Shown: positions 37,809-48,436 of the stretch, one piece after another
Position numbering within the stretch: the first letter of the stretch is position 1
Layout: each line of letters begins with the position of its first letter
DNA from: Providencia sp. PROV188
Lineage (GTDB): Bacteria; Pseudomonadota; Gammaproteobacteria; Enterobacterales; Enterobacteriaceae
Length of the DNA stretch: 64,000 nt
Reading direction: 5' to 3'
Assembly (NCBI RefSeq): GCF_027595165.1
Contig: NZ_CP097291.1
Location: forward strand, 2,666,001 to 2,730,000
Notes under the pieces: generated by a model
What the model saw: the letters and a program-made list of their open reading frames with translations, nothing else
Told to the model about the DNA's origin: nothing
Databases searched by the model: none
Program-made: the position numbers and the translations under genes

Positions 37809-38393
37809 GACGTTCTCCTCGCTTCTTTGTTATTTATATACCCGGCTGTCTGCACCATCCTGAAAAAAATTATCATCCGGTGCCAGGTCAGAGGAATTTG
37901 CTCACATAATCTCAATGGCGATAAAATTATGTCCAGCTTCGGGCAATCAGCATAGCAGAATTTAAACGTAATGTTAATTCATTCACAAGAAAGTAACATT
38001 CTTCTGCTAACTTAACCCATTAACAAACTTTATAGGGCAATTTTTAAGCTTGAAACATCATAATCCATTATAAACATCCATTAAGACCCTACTTTTTATA
38101 ATCCATTTCATGGCTGAAAGCACTCTAATTAGTGCCTTTTTTCATCCCTTATCACAAATTATATTTAATAACTCATTTTTACTTATCTGACTAATTGATA
38201 AGGCAAATCATTGCGATTGGTTTAAAATTTTTTAACGGATTTTATGGGGTTTATTGGCGTTGGAGCAATGCAGGTTTAGGATAAGATAATTAAGGAAAAT
38301 ATAAATTGATATCGTTTTCTTCATTGAAATAAAAAAGACCAAAACATTTCTGCTTTGGTCTTCAATTCGCTTATTTTTTGCTAAAAAAGAAAA
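37809..38393. other. Gap between lpd and acnB
   Basis: 585 AT-rich bases. The right end carries the lpd terminator (38335-38362). On the plus strand a short stem GCACT/AGTGC followed by CTTTTTT lies at 38120-38141, but no plus-strand gene precedes it. The acnB promoter must lie here; in E. coli it is controlled by CRP, ArcA and others, and I cannot name a site. Confidence 0.5.
38335..38362 (-). terminator. Terminator of lpd
   Basis: AAGACCAAA (38335-38343) pairs with TTTGGTCTT (38354-38362), followed on the minus strand by TTTTTTATTTC. It lies about 30 bases after the lpd stop. Confidence 0.88.
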
Positions 38394-39821
38394 TTATTTT
38401 TTCTTTTTCGCTTTAGCGTTTGGTAAGTCAGTAATGCTACCTTCGTAGATCTCTGCCGCCATACCAATTGATTCATACAGTGTCGGGTGAGCATGGATGG
38501 TTAATGCTAAATCTTCAGCATCACAGCCCATTTCGATTGCCAGACCGATTTCGCCCAGTAATTCACCACCGTTAACACCAACAACCGCACCACCGATAAT
38601 ACGGTTAGATTGCTTGTCAAAAATCAGCTTAGTCATACCTTCAGAGCAGTCAGATGCGATTGCACGACCTGATGCAGCCCATGGGAATGTTGCTGTTTCG
38701 TAGCTGATGTTTTTCTCTTTCGCTTCTTTCTCAGTTAAACCAACCCAAGCAACTTCTGGCTCAGTATAAGCGATTGATGGAATCACTTTAGGATCGAAGT
38801 AGTGTTTCAGACCAGAGATAACTTCTGCTGCAACGTGACCTTCGTGAACACCTTTGTGAGCCAGCATTGGTTGACCAACGATGTCACCGATAGCAAAGAT
38901 GTGCGGTACGTTTGTACGCATTTGTTTATCAACATGGATGAAACCACGATCATCAACTTCAACGCCAGCTTTACCTGCGTCTAAGTTCTTACCGTTAGGT
39001 ACGCGACCGATAGCAACTAACACAGCGTCATAACGTTGTGGTTCAGCCGGTGCTTTTTTACCTTCCATTGAAACGTAGATACCATCCTCTTTCGCTTCAA
39101 CAGCAGTCACTTTAGTTTCTAACAGTAAGTTGAATTTCTTGCTAATTTGCTTAGTGAATACTTTAACCACGTCTTTATCCGCAGCTGGGATAACTTGGTC
39201 AAACATTTCAACCACATCAATTTGTGAACCCAGTGCATGGTATACAGTACCCATCTCAAGACCGATGATACCACCACCCATTACCAGTAGACGCTCTGGA
39301 ACTTCTTGCAGTTCTAATGCATCTGTTGAATCCCAAATACGTGGATCTTCATGAGGAATAAATGGTAACTGAATTGGACGTGAACCCGCAGCAATGATCG
39401 CATTATCAAAGTTGATAGTGGTGCTGCCGTTTTCGCCTTCAACAACCAGTGTATTCGCACCAGTAAATTTACCCAGACCGTTAACTACGTTAACTTTACG
39501 GCCTTTCGCCATACCCGCTAAGCCGCCAGTCAATTGAGTAATCACTTTTTCTTTCCACAGACGAACTTTGGAAATGTCAGTTTTTGGCTCGCCAAATACG
39601 ATACCATGTTCAGCTAATGCTTTAGCTTCTTCGATAACTTTAGCAACGTGCAGTAATGCTTTAGAAGGGATACAACCAACGTTTAAACAAACTCCACCAA
39701 GAGTTGAGTAACGTTCTACCAAAACAGTTTCTAAACCTAAGTCAGCGCAACGGAATGCCGCAGAATAACCTGCTGGGCCTGCACCAAGCACAACGACTTG
39801 GGCTTTAATTTCAGTACTCAT
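38394..39821 (-). CDS. lpd: Dihydrolipoamide dehydrogenase (E3)
   Basis: 475 residues from the ATG at 39821, with AGAGG five bases upstream; the frame is open further upstream but the E. coli-like start MSTEIK supports this choice. Redox disulfide in GGVCLNVGCIPSKA (Cys45, Cys50); FAD and NAD motifs VLGAGPAGYSAA and VMGGGIIGLEMG; the active-site His in HAHPTLYES. It reoxidises lipoyl groups of pyruvate and 2-oxoglutarate dehydrogenases and of GcvH. A hairpin separates it from aceF, and it may also have its own promoter. Confidence 0.97.
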   Translation of the reverse strand: MSTEIKAQVVVLGAGPAGYSAAFRCADLGLETVLVERYSTLGGVCLNVGCIPSKALLHVAKVIEEAKALAEHGIVFGEPKTDISKVRLWKEKVITQLTGGLAGMAKGRKVNVVNGLGKFTGANTLVVEGENGSTTINFDNAIIAAGSRPIQLPFIPHEDPRIWDSTDALELQEVPERLLVMGGGIIGLEMGTVYHALGSQIDVVEMFDQVIPAADKDVVKVFTKQISKKFNLLLETKVTAVEAKEDGIYVSMEGKKAPAEPQRYDAVLVAIGRVPNGKNLDAGKAGVEVDDRGFIHVDKQMRTNVPHIFAIGDIVGQPMLAHKGVHEGHVAAEVISGLKHYFDPKVIPSIAYTEPEVAWVGLTEKEAKEKNISYETATFPWAASGRAIASDCSEGMTKLIFDKQSNRIIGGAVVGVNGGELLGEIGLAIEMGCDAEDLALTIHAHPTLYESIGMAAEIYEGSITDLPNAKAKKKK

Positions 39822-39998
39822 CATGACCTCTTTTTGTTTTGTCCAGCGGGGCCGCCGAATAAACGAATTTTCCACTGGTAAAGTACACACCGCAAGCAGT
39901 TTACAGAATTGTTAACATCCTGAAAAGGCTGAATACGTGACGTAACTCCCAACCTTTCGTTGCAACAGCGAAAAACTCTGCCCCAGCCTAAATAAAAC

Positions 39999-40020
39999 AG
40001 ACCGGTCAATTGACCGGTCT
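39999..40020 (-). terminator. Hairpin between aceF and lpd
   Basis: AGACCGGTCAA and TTGACCGGTCT form a perfect 22-base palindrome six bases after the aceF stop, followed on the minus strand by GTTTTATTT. It looks like a partial terminator that would lower lpd relative to aceEF. Confidence 0.65.
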
Positions 40021-40026
40021 TATTAG

Positions 40027-41910
40027 TTACATTACCAGACGGCGAATATCGCTCATCAGTTGTCCAACTAAAGTGATGAAGCGCGCACCATCAGCACCAT
40101 CAATCACACGGTGGTCAAATGACAGAGACATAGGCAGCATTAGGCGTGGAACAAACTCGCTACCATTCCAAACTGGTTTGATAGAAGAGCGAGATAGACC
40201 CATAATTGCCACTTCTGGTGCATTCACAATCGGTGCAAAACCGGTAGTTCCGATACCACCTAAGCTAGAAATAGTGAAGCAACCACCTTGCATGTCAGCG
40301 GCGGTCAGTTTGCCTGCACGTGCTTTCTTAGACACTTCACCCAGCTCACGAGATAACTCCATAATGCCTTTTTTGTTCACATCTTTGAAAACAGGAACAA
40401 CTAAGCCATTTGGTGTATCTACAGCGATACCGATGTTGATATATTTTTTCAGGAACAGACGCTGTGCATCTTCTGAAATAGAGCTGTTGAAGCGTGGCAT
40501 TTCTTCCAAAGCACGAGCAACTGCTTTCATCACGAAGACCAGTGGCGTGATTTTCACATCCAGTTTTTTCTTCTCAGCTTCTTTGTTCTGCTGTTTACGG
40601 AACTCTTCAACTTCAGTGGTATCCACTTCTTCCATCAGAGTTACGTGCGGGATCATGACCCAGTTACGGCTCAGGTTAGCGCCAGAAATTTTCTGGATGC
40701 GACCCAGCTCAACTTCTTCAACTTCACCAAATTTGCTGTAATCAATTTTCGGCCATGGAAGCATACCCGGTAAACCACCGCCAGCTGCTGCTGGTGCTTC
40801 TGCACGTTTAATTGCATCTTTAACGTAAGCTTGAACGTCTTCACGTAAGATACGACCTTTACGGCCTGTACCTTTCACTTTCGCTAAGTTCACGCCAAAT
40901 TCGCGAGCTAAACGACGAATTACTGGTGTTGCGTGAATATACGCATCGTTCTCAACAAATTCATTTTTGCTATCAGCTGCTTTAGCTGGCGCAGAGGCTA
41001 CTGGCGCGGCTGCTGGAGCTGCAACTGGTGCAGAAGCAGGAGCTGCTGTAGGTGCAGGAGCTGCTGTAGGTGCAGGAGCTGCACCCGCAACTTCAAAAGT
41101 CATAATCAGGGAGCCAGTTTTGACTTTATCGCCAGTCGCAATCTTAATCTCTTTAACTGTACCTGCGAATGGTGCCGGTACTTCCATTGATGCTTTGTCG
41201 CCTTCAACGGTGATTAAAGATTGTTCAGCAGTTACGGTGTCGCCAACTTTTACCATTACTTCGGTAACTTCAACTTCATCACCACCGATATCTGGTACGT
41301 TAACGTCTTTGATTGCCGCTGCTGCTGGTGCCTCAGCGGATGCTGCTGGAGCAGAAACCGCTGCCGCAGGCGCTGCACCTGCAACTTCGAATACCATGAT
41401 CAGCGAGCCAGTTTTCACCTTATCGCCAGTCGCAATCTTAATCTCTTTAACTGTACCTGCGAATGGTGCCGGTACTTCCATTGACGCTTTATCGCCTTCA
41501 ACGGTAATCAGAGATTGTTCAGCCGTGATTGCATCACCTACTTTAACCATGATCTCAGTGACTTCAACTTCATCACCACCGATGTCTGGTACAGCAACTT
41601 CTTTCAGTGCTGCAGTAGCAGGAGCAGCTGGTGCCGCCACTGGAGCCGCAGGCGCTGCTGCTGGTGCAGATGCACCTTCTGCTGAATCAAAAATCATGAT
41701 TAATTTACCAGTAGTAACTTTGTCACCCACTGCAATTTTAATCTCTTTAACCACACCCGCTTGTGGAGATGGGACTTCCATAGAAGCTTTATCACCTTCA
41801 ACAGTGATGAGCGATTGCTCTGCTTCTACTTTATCACCAACTTTTACCATTACTTCGGTGACTTCAACTTCATCAGCACCGATATCTGGCACTTGGATTT
41901 CAATAGACAT
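40027..41910 (-). CDS. aceF: Dihydrolipoamide acetyltransferase (E2) of pyruvate dehydrogenase
   Basis: 627 residues. Three tandem lipoyl domains, each with [11 protein letters not shown] (first lipoyl lysine Lys41), are joined by Ala/Pro-rich flexible linkers; then a peripheral subunit-binding domain ([28 protein letters not shown]) and the acyltransferase core ending with the catalytic [15 protein letters not shown]. It transfers acetyl groups to CoA. It lies 13 bases after aceE. The repeated domains cause visible DNA repeats at about 41080-41880. Confidence 0.97.
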   Translation of the reverse strand: MSIEIQVPDIGADEVEVTEVMVKVGDKVEAEQSLITVEGDKASMEVPSPQAGVVKEIKIAVGDKVTTGKLIMIFDSAEGASAPAAAPAAPVAAPAAPATAALKEVAVPDIGGDEVEVTEIMVKVGDAITAEQSLITVEGDKASMEVPAPFAGTVKEIKIATGDKVKTGSLIMVFEVAGAAPAAAVSAPAASAEAPAAAAIKDVNVPDIGGDEVEVTEVMVKVGDTVTAEQSLITVEGDKASMEVPAPFAGTVKEIKIATGDKVKTGSLIMTFEVAGAAPAPTAAPAPTAAPASAPVAAPAAAPVASAPAKAADSKNEFVENDAYIHATPVIRRLAREFGVNLAKVKGTGRKGRILREDVQAYVKDAIKRAEAPAAAGGGLPGMLPWPKIDYSKFGEVEEVELGRIQKISGANLSRNWVMIPHVTLMEEVDTTEVEEFRKQQNKEAEKKKLDVKITPLVFVMKAVARALEEMPRFNSSISEDAQRLFLKKYINIGIAVDTPNGLVVPVFKDVNKKGIMELSRELGEVSKKARAGKLTAADMQGGCFTISSLGGIGTTGFAPIVNAPEVAIMGLSRSSIKPVWNGSEFVPRLMLPMSLSFDHRVIDGADGARFITLVGQLMSDIRRLVM

Positions 41911-41923
41911 TGATTATTACCTC

Positions 41924-44590
41924 TTATGCCAAACGTGGGTTAACTTTATCTGGGTTGATGTTGTATTTTTTAATCGCTTCTTCAACGACTTTAACATCAA
42001 TCTCACCACGTTTAGCCAATTCACCTAACGCTGCAACGATGACATACGTTGTATCCACTTCGAAGTGGTGACGTAGGTTCTCACGGCTATCAGAACGACC
42101 GAAACCGTCAGTACCTAATACACGGTACTCACTGGCTGGAACATAAGTACGGATTTGCTCAGCAAACAGTTTCATGTAGTCAGTCGATGCAACAGCTGGT
42201 GCATCATTCATAACTTGCGCTACATAAGGTACACGTGGCGTTGCTGATGGGTGCAGCATGTTCCAACGCTCACAGTCTTGACCATCACGCGCCAATTCAG
42301 TGAATGAGGTTACGCTGTATACGTCAGAACCAATTCCGTATTCCGCAGCCAAGATATCGGCAGCTTCACGAACGTGGCGCATCATAGAACCAGAACCTAA
42401 TAACTGCACTTTACCTTTGCTGCCTTCAACTGAAGCCAGTTTATAGATACCTTTACGGATACCTTCTTCAACGCCTTCCGGCATTGCGTGCATGTGATAG
42501 TTTTCGTTCAGAGTCGTGATGTAATAGTACACGTTCTCTTGTTTCTCACCATACATACGCTCTAAACCGTCTTGCATGATAACCGCAACTTCGTAAGCGT
42601 AAGCTGGGTCATAAGAAATACAGTTAGGGATAGTCAGTGATTGAATATGGCTATGACCATCTTCGTGCTGTAAGCCTTCACCGTTTAGTGTTGTACGACC
42701 AGAAGTACCACCAATCAGGAAGCCACGAGCTTGTTGGTCACCTGCTGCCCACATTAAGTCACCAATACGTTGGAAACCAAACATAGAGTAGTAGATATAG
42801 AATGGGATCATAGGCAGGTTGTTAGTGCTGTATGATGTTGCAGCCGCTAACCATGAAGAACCTGCGCCCAGTTCGTTGATACCTTCTTGCAGGATCTGAC
42901 CTTTAGAGTCTTCTTTATAGTAAGCAACTTGCTCACAATCTTGCGGTGTATATTGCTGACCTTTCGGGCTATAGATACCAATTTGACGGAATAGACCTTC
43001 CATACCGAAAGTACGTGCTTCGTCAGCAATAATTGGTACTAAACGCTCTTTGATTGAGTTGTTTTTCAACATGACATTCAGTGCGCGAACGAATGCAATT
43101 GTTGTTGAAATCTCTTTAGATTGTTCTTCCAGTAATTGACTAAAATCTGACAGAGCTGGAATTTCCAGTTTTTCATCAAATTTAGCGCGACGAGCTGGTA
43201 AGTAACCACCCAGAGCTTGGCGACGTTCGTGCAGATATTTGTATTCTTCAGAATCTTTATCGAAAGTGATTAATGGCAGTTTTTCGATTTGATCATCAGC
43301 AACTGGCACATTGAACTGATCACGGAAGTGGCGAACGCCGTCCATGTTCATTTTCTTAACTTGGTGAGCAATGTTTTTACCTTCTGCTGTTTCACCCATA
43401 CCATAGCCTTTGATGGTTTGAGCTAAAATAACAGTTGGTTTGCCCTTGGTTTCTTGTGCTTTTTTAAATGCTGCATATACTTTCTTCGGATCGTGACCAC
43501 CACGGTTCAGCGCCCAAATTTCGTCATCAGTCATATCTTTCACTAATGCAGCCGTTTCTGGATAACGGTTGAAGAAGTGTTCACGTACGTATGCACCATC
43601 GCGTGATTTAAATGTTTGATAGTCACCGTCAAGGGTTTCGTTCATCAATTGAACCAGTTTGCCGGTTGTATCTTTACGCAGCAGTTCATCCCAACGGTCG
43701 CCCCACATAACTTTGATAACTTGCCAGCCAGCACCACTGAAGATGCCTTCTAATTCGTTAACGATTTTACCGTTACCTGTTACTGGGCCATCAAGACGTT
43801 GCAGGTTACAGTTAATAACGAAGACTAAGTTATCTAACTTATCGCGAGTTGCGATAGTAATTGCACCTTTAGATTCTGGCTCATCCATCTCACCATCACC
43901 TAAGAACGCATAAACACGCTGTGCTGAAGTATCTTTCAGACCGCGGTTATCCAAATATTTTAAGAATTTAGCTTGGTAGATAGCATTGATTGGCCCCAGA
44001 CCCATCGATACGGTTGGGAACTGCCAGAAGTCAGGCATTAATTTAGGGTGCGGATAAGAAGACAGACCATTCCCACCAATTTCTTGACGGAAGTTATTCA
44101 TCTGTTCTTCAGTTAAGCGGCCTTCTAAGAATGCACGCGCATAGATACCAGGGGAGATATGACCTTGGAAGAAGACTAAATCACCACCGTCATTATTGTT
44201 ATGAGCACGGAAGAAGTGGTTGAAGCAAACTTCATATAAAGTTGCGGAAGACTGGAATGATGCCATATGACCACCCAGTTCTAAATCCTTTTTAGATGCA
44301 CGCAGAACGGTCATTACAGCGTTCCAGCGAATTGCAGAACGGATACGGCGTTCTAAATCCATGTTACCAGGGTATGCAGGTTCATCTTCAACAGCAATTG
44401 TGTTGATATAATCAGAACTACCAGATGCACCAGCGGCAATGTTAACACCGCCTTTACGTGCTTCGCTTAATACCTGTTCGATAATAAACTGTGCACGATC
44501 AACACCTTCTTCACGGATGACCGATTCAATCGCCTGTAGCCAGTCGCGAGTTTCAATCGGATCCACGTCATTTTTTAACATATCTGACAT
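41924..44590 (-). CDS. aceE: Pyruvate dehydrogenase E1 component
   Basis: 888 residues, homodimeric E1 type. The thiamine diphosphate motif reads GDGEMDEPESKGAI...NLVFVINCN near residues 230-262. It decarboxylates pyruvate and loads acetyl groups onto AceF. AAGGA lies seven bases before the ATG. It is preceded by a 189-base gap after pdhR with a long stem-loop (44634-44686), and is expected to be repressed by PdhR through the operator before pdhR. Confidence 0.97.
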   Translation of the reverse strand: MSDMLKNDVDPIETRDWLQAIESVIREEGVDRAQFIIEQVLSEARKGGVNIAAGASGSSDYINTIAVEDEPAYPGNMDLERRIRSAIRWNAVMTVLRASKKDLELGGHMASFQSSATLYEVCFNHFFRAHNNNDGGDLVFFQGHISPGIYARAFLEGRLTEEQMNNFRQEIGGNGLSSYPHPKLMPDFWQFPTVSMGLGPINAIYQAKFLKYLDNRGLKDTSAQRVYAFLGDGEMDEPESKGAITIATRDKLDNLVFVINCNLQRLDGPVTGNGKIVNELEGIFSGAGWQVIKVMWGDRWDELLRKDTTGKLVQLMNETLDGDYQTFKSRDGAYVREHFFNRYPETAALVKDMTDDEIWALNRGGHDPKKVYAAFKKAQETKGKPTVILAQTIKGYGMGETAEGKNIAHQVKKMNMDGVRHFRDQFNVPVADDQIEKLPLITFDKDSEEYKYLHERRQALGGYLPARRAKFDEKLEIPALSDFSQLLEEQSKEISTTIAFVRALNVMLKNNSIKERLVPIIADEARTFGMEGLFRQIGIYSPKGQQYTPQDCEQVAYYKEDSKGQILQEGINELGAGSSWLAAATSYSTNNLPMIPFYIYYSMFGFQRIGDLMWAAGDQQARGFLIGGTSGRTTLNGEGLQHEDGHSHIQSLTIPNCISYDPAYAYEVAVIMQDGLERMYGEKQENVYYYITTLNENYHMHAMPEGVEEGIRKGIYKLASVEGSKGKVQLLGSGSMMRHVREAADILAAEYGIGSDVYSVTSFTELARDGQDCERWNMLHPSATPRVPYVAQVMNDAPAVASTDYMKLFAEQIRTYVPASEYRVLGTDGFGRSDSRENLRHHFEVDTTYVIVAALGELAKRGEIDVKVVEEAIKKYNINPDKVNPRLA

Positions 44591-44633
44591 GGTGTATTCC
44601 TTATCTGTTATCTATTTTATATGGTTATGTGGA

Positions 44634-44686
44634 GCCTATCTTCCTGCCATTTTCTTCATGTTAATGAAAACAGCAGGAAGATAGGC
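44634..44686 (-). other. Long stem-loop in the pdhR-aceE gap
   Basis: GCCTATCTTCCTGC (44634-44647) pairs perfectly with GCAGGAAGATAGGC (44673-44686), with a further TTTTC/GAAAA pairing inside. No T run follows on the minus strand, so it is unlikely to be a simple terminator. It may be a processing or stability element in the aceE leader. Confidence 0.6.
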
Positions 44687-44779
44687 CCTAATGTAGTTGC
44701 CGCTTTATCTCTAATTAAGAGTACTCACAGTAATGTAGACGCAGCAGTCAGGATCTACACTACCAATTTTAAATCTGGT

Positions 44780-45562
44780 CTAGCTTTGAAGCTGATCTAG
44801 ATCTGGATGTTGCTGTAAGCGACGTAATGAACGCTCTCGGCGAGTTTGCTCACGGCCAATGTCCAGCAGCAAATCTTCAATAAAAGCAAGATGTCGATGA
44901 GACGCTTCTCTCGCTTTTTCCGGTTCCCTTGCGACAATAGCAGAAAAAATCTGTTCTCTATGCTCGCTTACTGCGTTGTACATCTCTTTTCGGGTATATA
45001 GGAACTCAAAATTCTGGCGGATATTTTGCTCTAACATAGGGATCATGCAGCGTAGCAAATGTAACAGCACTACATTATGAGCAGCTTCCGTTACAATCAG
45101 TTGATACTGTAATACCGCATCTGATTCCGCGTTAAGATCACCACTTTTCTGAGCTGATTTAATCAATTCATAGCTTTGGCGAATACGCTCTAAATCTTCT
45201 TCCGTACCACGTAATGCCGCATAGTAAGCAGCAATGCCTTCTAATGCATGGCGCGTTTCAAGAAGATCTAATTGAGATTCTGGGTTACCAGCAAGTAATT
45301 CGGTCAATGGGTCACTAAAACTTTGCCACATCTGTTTTTGTACAAATGTGCCACCACCTTGACGACGAGATAGAAGACCTTTGGCCTCTAAGGTTTGAAT
45401 AGCTTCACGCACTGATGGTCTTGAGACATCAAATTGCTTAGCAAGTTCACGTTCAGGAGGCAGCTTTTCGCCGGGGCGTAAAGTCCCCTCGAATATGAGA
45501 TGCTCAAGCCGCTGCTCGATTACATCTGATAACTTTGGTTGGCGAATTTTACCGTAAGTCAT
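44780..45562 (-). CDS. pdhR: Pyruvate-responsive GntR-type repressor PdhR
   Basis: 260 residues. GntR winged helix in the first 75 residues ([37 protein letters not shown]) and an FCD ligand domain behind it. It represses pdhR-aceEF-lpd and respiratory genes until pyruvate binds. Its own operator lies 52-68 bases upstream (45614-45630). In E. coli aroP is the upstream neighbour; here there is none before nadC. Confidence 0.96.
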   Translation of the reverse strand: MTYGKIRQPKLSDVIEQRLEHLIFEGTLRPGEKLPPERELAKQFDVSRPSVREAIQTLEAKGLLSRRQGGGTFVQKQMWQSFSDPLTELLAGNPESQLDLLETRHALEGIAAYYAALRGTEEDLERIRQSYELIKSAQKSGDLNAESDAVLQYQLIVTEAAHNVVLLHLLRCMIPMLEQNIRQNFEFLYTRKEMYNAVSEHREQIFSAIVAREPEKAREASHRHLAFIEDLLLDIGREQTRRERSLRRLQQHPDLDQLQS

Positions 45563-45613
45563 AATCTGCCATTTTTATAGTGAGTAATTATTGATTATCT
45601 AGTACCCAGTGTT

Positions 45614-45630
45614 AATTGGTCATACCAATT
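45614..45630 (-). promoter_or_regulatory. PdhR operator
   Basis: AATTGGTCATACCAATT: perfect arms AATTGGT and ACCAATT with a three-base spacer, matching the PdhR consensus. A possible -10 TAAAAT lies just upstream on the minus strand, so a bound repressor would cover the transcription start, as in E. coli. Confidence 0.85.
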
Positions 45631-46090
45631 ATTTTATGGCTTAATAAAGTAACAAAGTATTCACTATCTGTCCATAAAGACCTTGAGCTAAATCATAAAA
45701 TCCTGCAAGTTTTAACGGTTTATTTTAAAAAAAGCATTAATTAATAACCAAGCCTTGATTAAACAACACACAAATTTAACAAAAAATATGACTTTTTATG
45801 CCAATGAAACCAAAACTGAACCGTTACAGCTTACCAATTTTAGAATAAAAAATCACAATAATTGAATAACCACCCAAAAAGTAAACATTGCGTACATTTT
45901 TACAAAAAAATGCCCTGAACATGGTTAATAATTTGTTAAATTCATAATTAACAAAAATACACTTACGCAATCAATCAAATGAAAACTTCATACCAATGGT
46001 AAAAAAGTATTCCGTAAATATTCAGTGCAATTCAATAATCATGAAAGAGTGTTCAAAATATAATCGCTATCTATATAGTCATTCATTTTT

Positions 46091-46119
46091 AGGGGGGAGA
46101 TGTATAATCTATCCCCCTT
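46091..46119. terminator. G-run/C-run hairpin after nadC
   Basis: AGGGGGGAGAT and ATCTATCCCCCTT pair across a short loop, about 45 bases after the nadC stop. The flanks are not clearly T-rich on the minus strand; it is probably the nadC 3' end. Confidence 0.5.
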
Positions 46120-46161
46120 ATCTTTGTAGCCTCTCGGTCTAGCAGCCTAAATTAGCTCAGA

Positions 46162-47067
<906 letters not shown>

Positions 47068-47153
47068 TTACTCCAAAATATGCACCCGTATGGATCTCAA
47101 CTATGCTAATCTTTCTTAATTACGGGTACTTACAAAAAAGAAAAGAGCATACT

Positions 47154-47702
47154 ATGGATACTGATATGAAAATACATGATGGTTGGCTAAATAATGTGAC
47201 TCATATCCCTTCCCCACATCATGATGACCGCCCAGAGGACGAAGAACCTTCACTTCTCGTCATTCATAATATCAGCCTTCCACCAGGGCAGTTTGGTGGT
47301 CCATATATTAACCAACTATTTACCGGTACTTTAAATCCCGAAGAACACCCTTTTTTTGAAGAAATTAAACATCTACGTGTTTCAGCCCATTGCCTCATCC
47401 GTCGTGATGGAGAGATTATTCAATATGTTCCTTTCAACAAGCGCGCATGGCATGCAGGGCAATCTAATTATCAAGGGAGAGAAAAATGTAACGACTTTTC
47501 TATTGGTATTGAACTTGAAGGTACGGATTATCAAGCTTTCACCGAAGCTCAATATATAACGTTGGCCAAGCTCACTAAGTTACTGATAACTGAATTCCCT
47601 CAGATCAAACAGAATATTACAGGTCATAGCGATATTGCTCCCCATCGAAAAACTGACCCAGGTCCTTACTTTGATTGGCAGCACTATAAAAACGCACTCT
47701 AA
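47154..47702 (+). CDS. ampD: 1,6-anhydro-N-acetylmuramyl-L-alanine amidase AmpD
   Basis: 182 residues from the ATG at 47154, preceded by AAAGAG; a second ATG four codons later is possible, and the frame extends upstream without support. Zinc ligands: His in LLVIHNISLP, and His and Asp in GHSDIAPHRKTDPGP; the catalytic Glu is in SIGIELEGTDY. It cleaves cytosolic anhydro-muropeptides during wall recycling and so keeps AmpR-controlled ampC low. The usual partner ampE does not follow; a terminator and ppdD do. Confidence 0.95.
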   Translation: MDTDMKIHDGWLNNVTHIPSPHHDDRPEDEEPSLLVIHNISLPPGQFGGPYINQLFTGTLNPEEHPFFEEIKHLRVSAHCLIRRDGEIIQYVPFNKRAWHAGQSNYQGREKCNDFSIGIELEGTDYQAFTEAQYITLAKLTKLLITEFPQIKQNITGHSDIAPHRKTDPGPYFDWQHYKNAL

Positions 47703-47747
47703 GCTTTGCCAATTGATAATTTTATGAATTATCCATCTATTATCTTA

Positions 47748-47774
47748 GCTAATGAGGGTAACCACCCCATTAGC
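47748..47774 (+). terminator. Terminator of ampD
   Basis: GCTAATG-a-GGGT (47748-47759) pairs with ACCC-CATTAGC (47764-47774) with one bulged A, followed by CTCTCTTTCTG. It lies 45 bases after the stop. Confidence 0.7.
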
Positions 47775-47997
47775 CTCTCTTTCTGATGTGCCTCTATTTA
47801 TATCAATCTGACAAACTCATTTTTATTAGAAAAAATATTCTTGATATATTTTTGCGAGAGCGCTCGAAATAAAATGAGACAACCCACCATTTGCAAGATC
47901 ACTTTACAAAGCCACTCGTAACCTGAATTTTCAATTCGTATTTTCACTAAAAATGTCTTTTATGATGGAACCTCACACTATCAGAGAGGTTTTACTT

Positions 47998-48423
47998 ATG
48001 GATCAGAAAGGATTTTCCTTAATCGAAATAATGGTTGTTATCGCAATAATTTCAATACTCAGTGCCGTTGCTATACCGGGCTATCAAAGCTATATGCAAA
48101 AAGCAGCCATGACCGATGTACTACAAACTATCTTGCCTTATAAAAACAGCGTAGAGCTGTGCAGCTTTAACCAAGGTCTTTTAGACAAATGTAATTCAGG
48201 AAAAGAAGATATACCGAGCAATATAAAAGGAAAGTATCTAAAACAGATTGATGCAAAAGCTGGTGTCATTACCTTTGTTGGAGACAAAACCTTAACAGGC
48301 CTTACGGGTATATTGACACCTACCAGCTCAACAGCCACATCGCCATTTTCATGGAGTATCAGTTGCCAAGCTGATACTAATGCGGATCTAAAAAAACTTT
48401 GTGAAAAAACACTGAGCTTCTAA
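47998..48423 (+). CDS. ppdD: Type IV major prepilin, PpdD-like
   Basis: 141 residues from the ATG at 47998, with GAGAGG nine bases upstream. The class III signal is textbook: a six-residue leader MDQKG cut before Phe6 with Glu at +5 (GFSLIEIMVVIAIISILSAVAIPGYQSYM). Two cysteines lie at about residues 48 and 57 (LCSFNQGLLDKC), with another pair near the end (SCQADTNADLKKLC). It is first in ppdD-hofB-hofC. A PilD-type peptidase is needed from elsewhere in the genome. Confidence 0.92.
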   Translation: MDQKGFSLIEIMVVIAIISILSAVAIPGYQSYMQKAAMTDVLQTILPYKNSVELCSFNQGLLDKCNSGKEDIPSNIKGKYLKQIDAKAGVITFVGDKTLTGLTGILTPTSSTATSPFSWSISCQADTNADLKKLCEKTLSF

Positions 48424-48436
48424 TTAAGGGATTAAC

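Larger units (their letters stand above)
45563..46161. other. Gap between pdhR and nadC
   Basis: 599 bases, AT-rich. It contains the PdhR operator (45614-45630) and, at the far end, a G/C-run hairpin (46091-46119). A TACCAATGGTA palindrome lies at about 45991-46001. There is no trace of aroP or ampE, which occupy this place in E. coli. Confidence 0.6.

Noticed and set aside
40010..40741. Plus-strand open frame opposite the aceF catalytic domain (243 codons)
   Set aside because: Shadow of the well-conserved aceF frame; no family features.
41080..41880. Repeated DNA in aceF as a repeat element
   Set aside because: The repeats are explained by the three homologous lipoyl domains and linkers of the protein.
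40967..42028. Long plus-strand open frame opposite aceF (353 codons)
   Set aside because: It lies antisense to the lipoyl domains; its Ala/Ser/Thr-rich repeats mirror the repeated coding sequence of aceF, and it has no ribosome binding site or recognisable domain.
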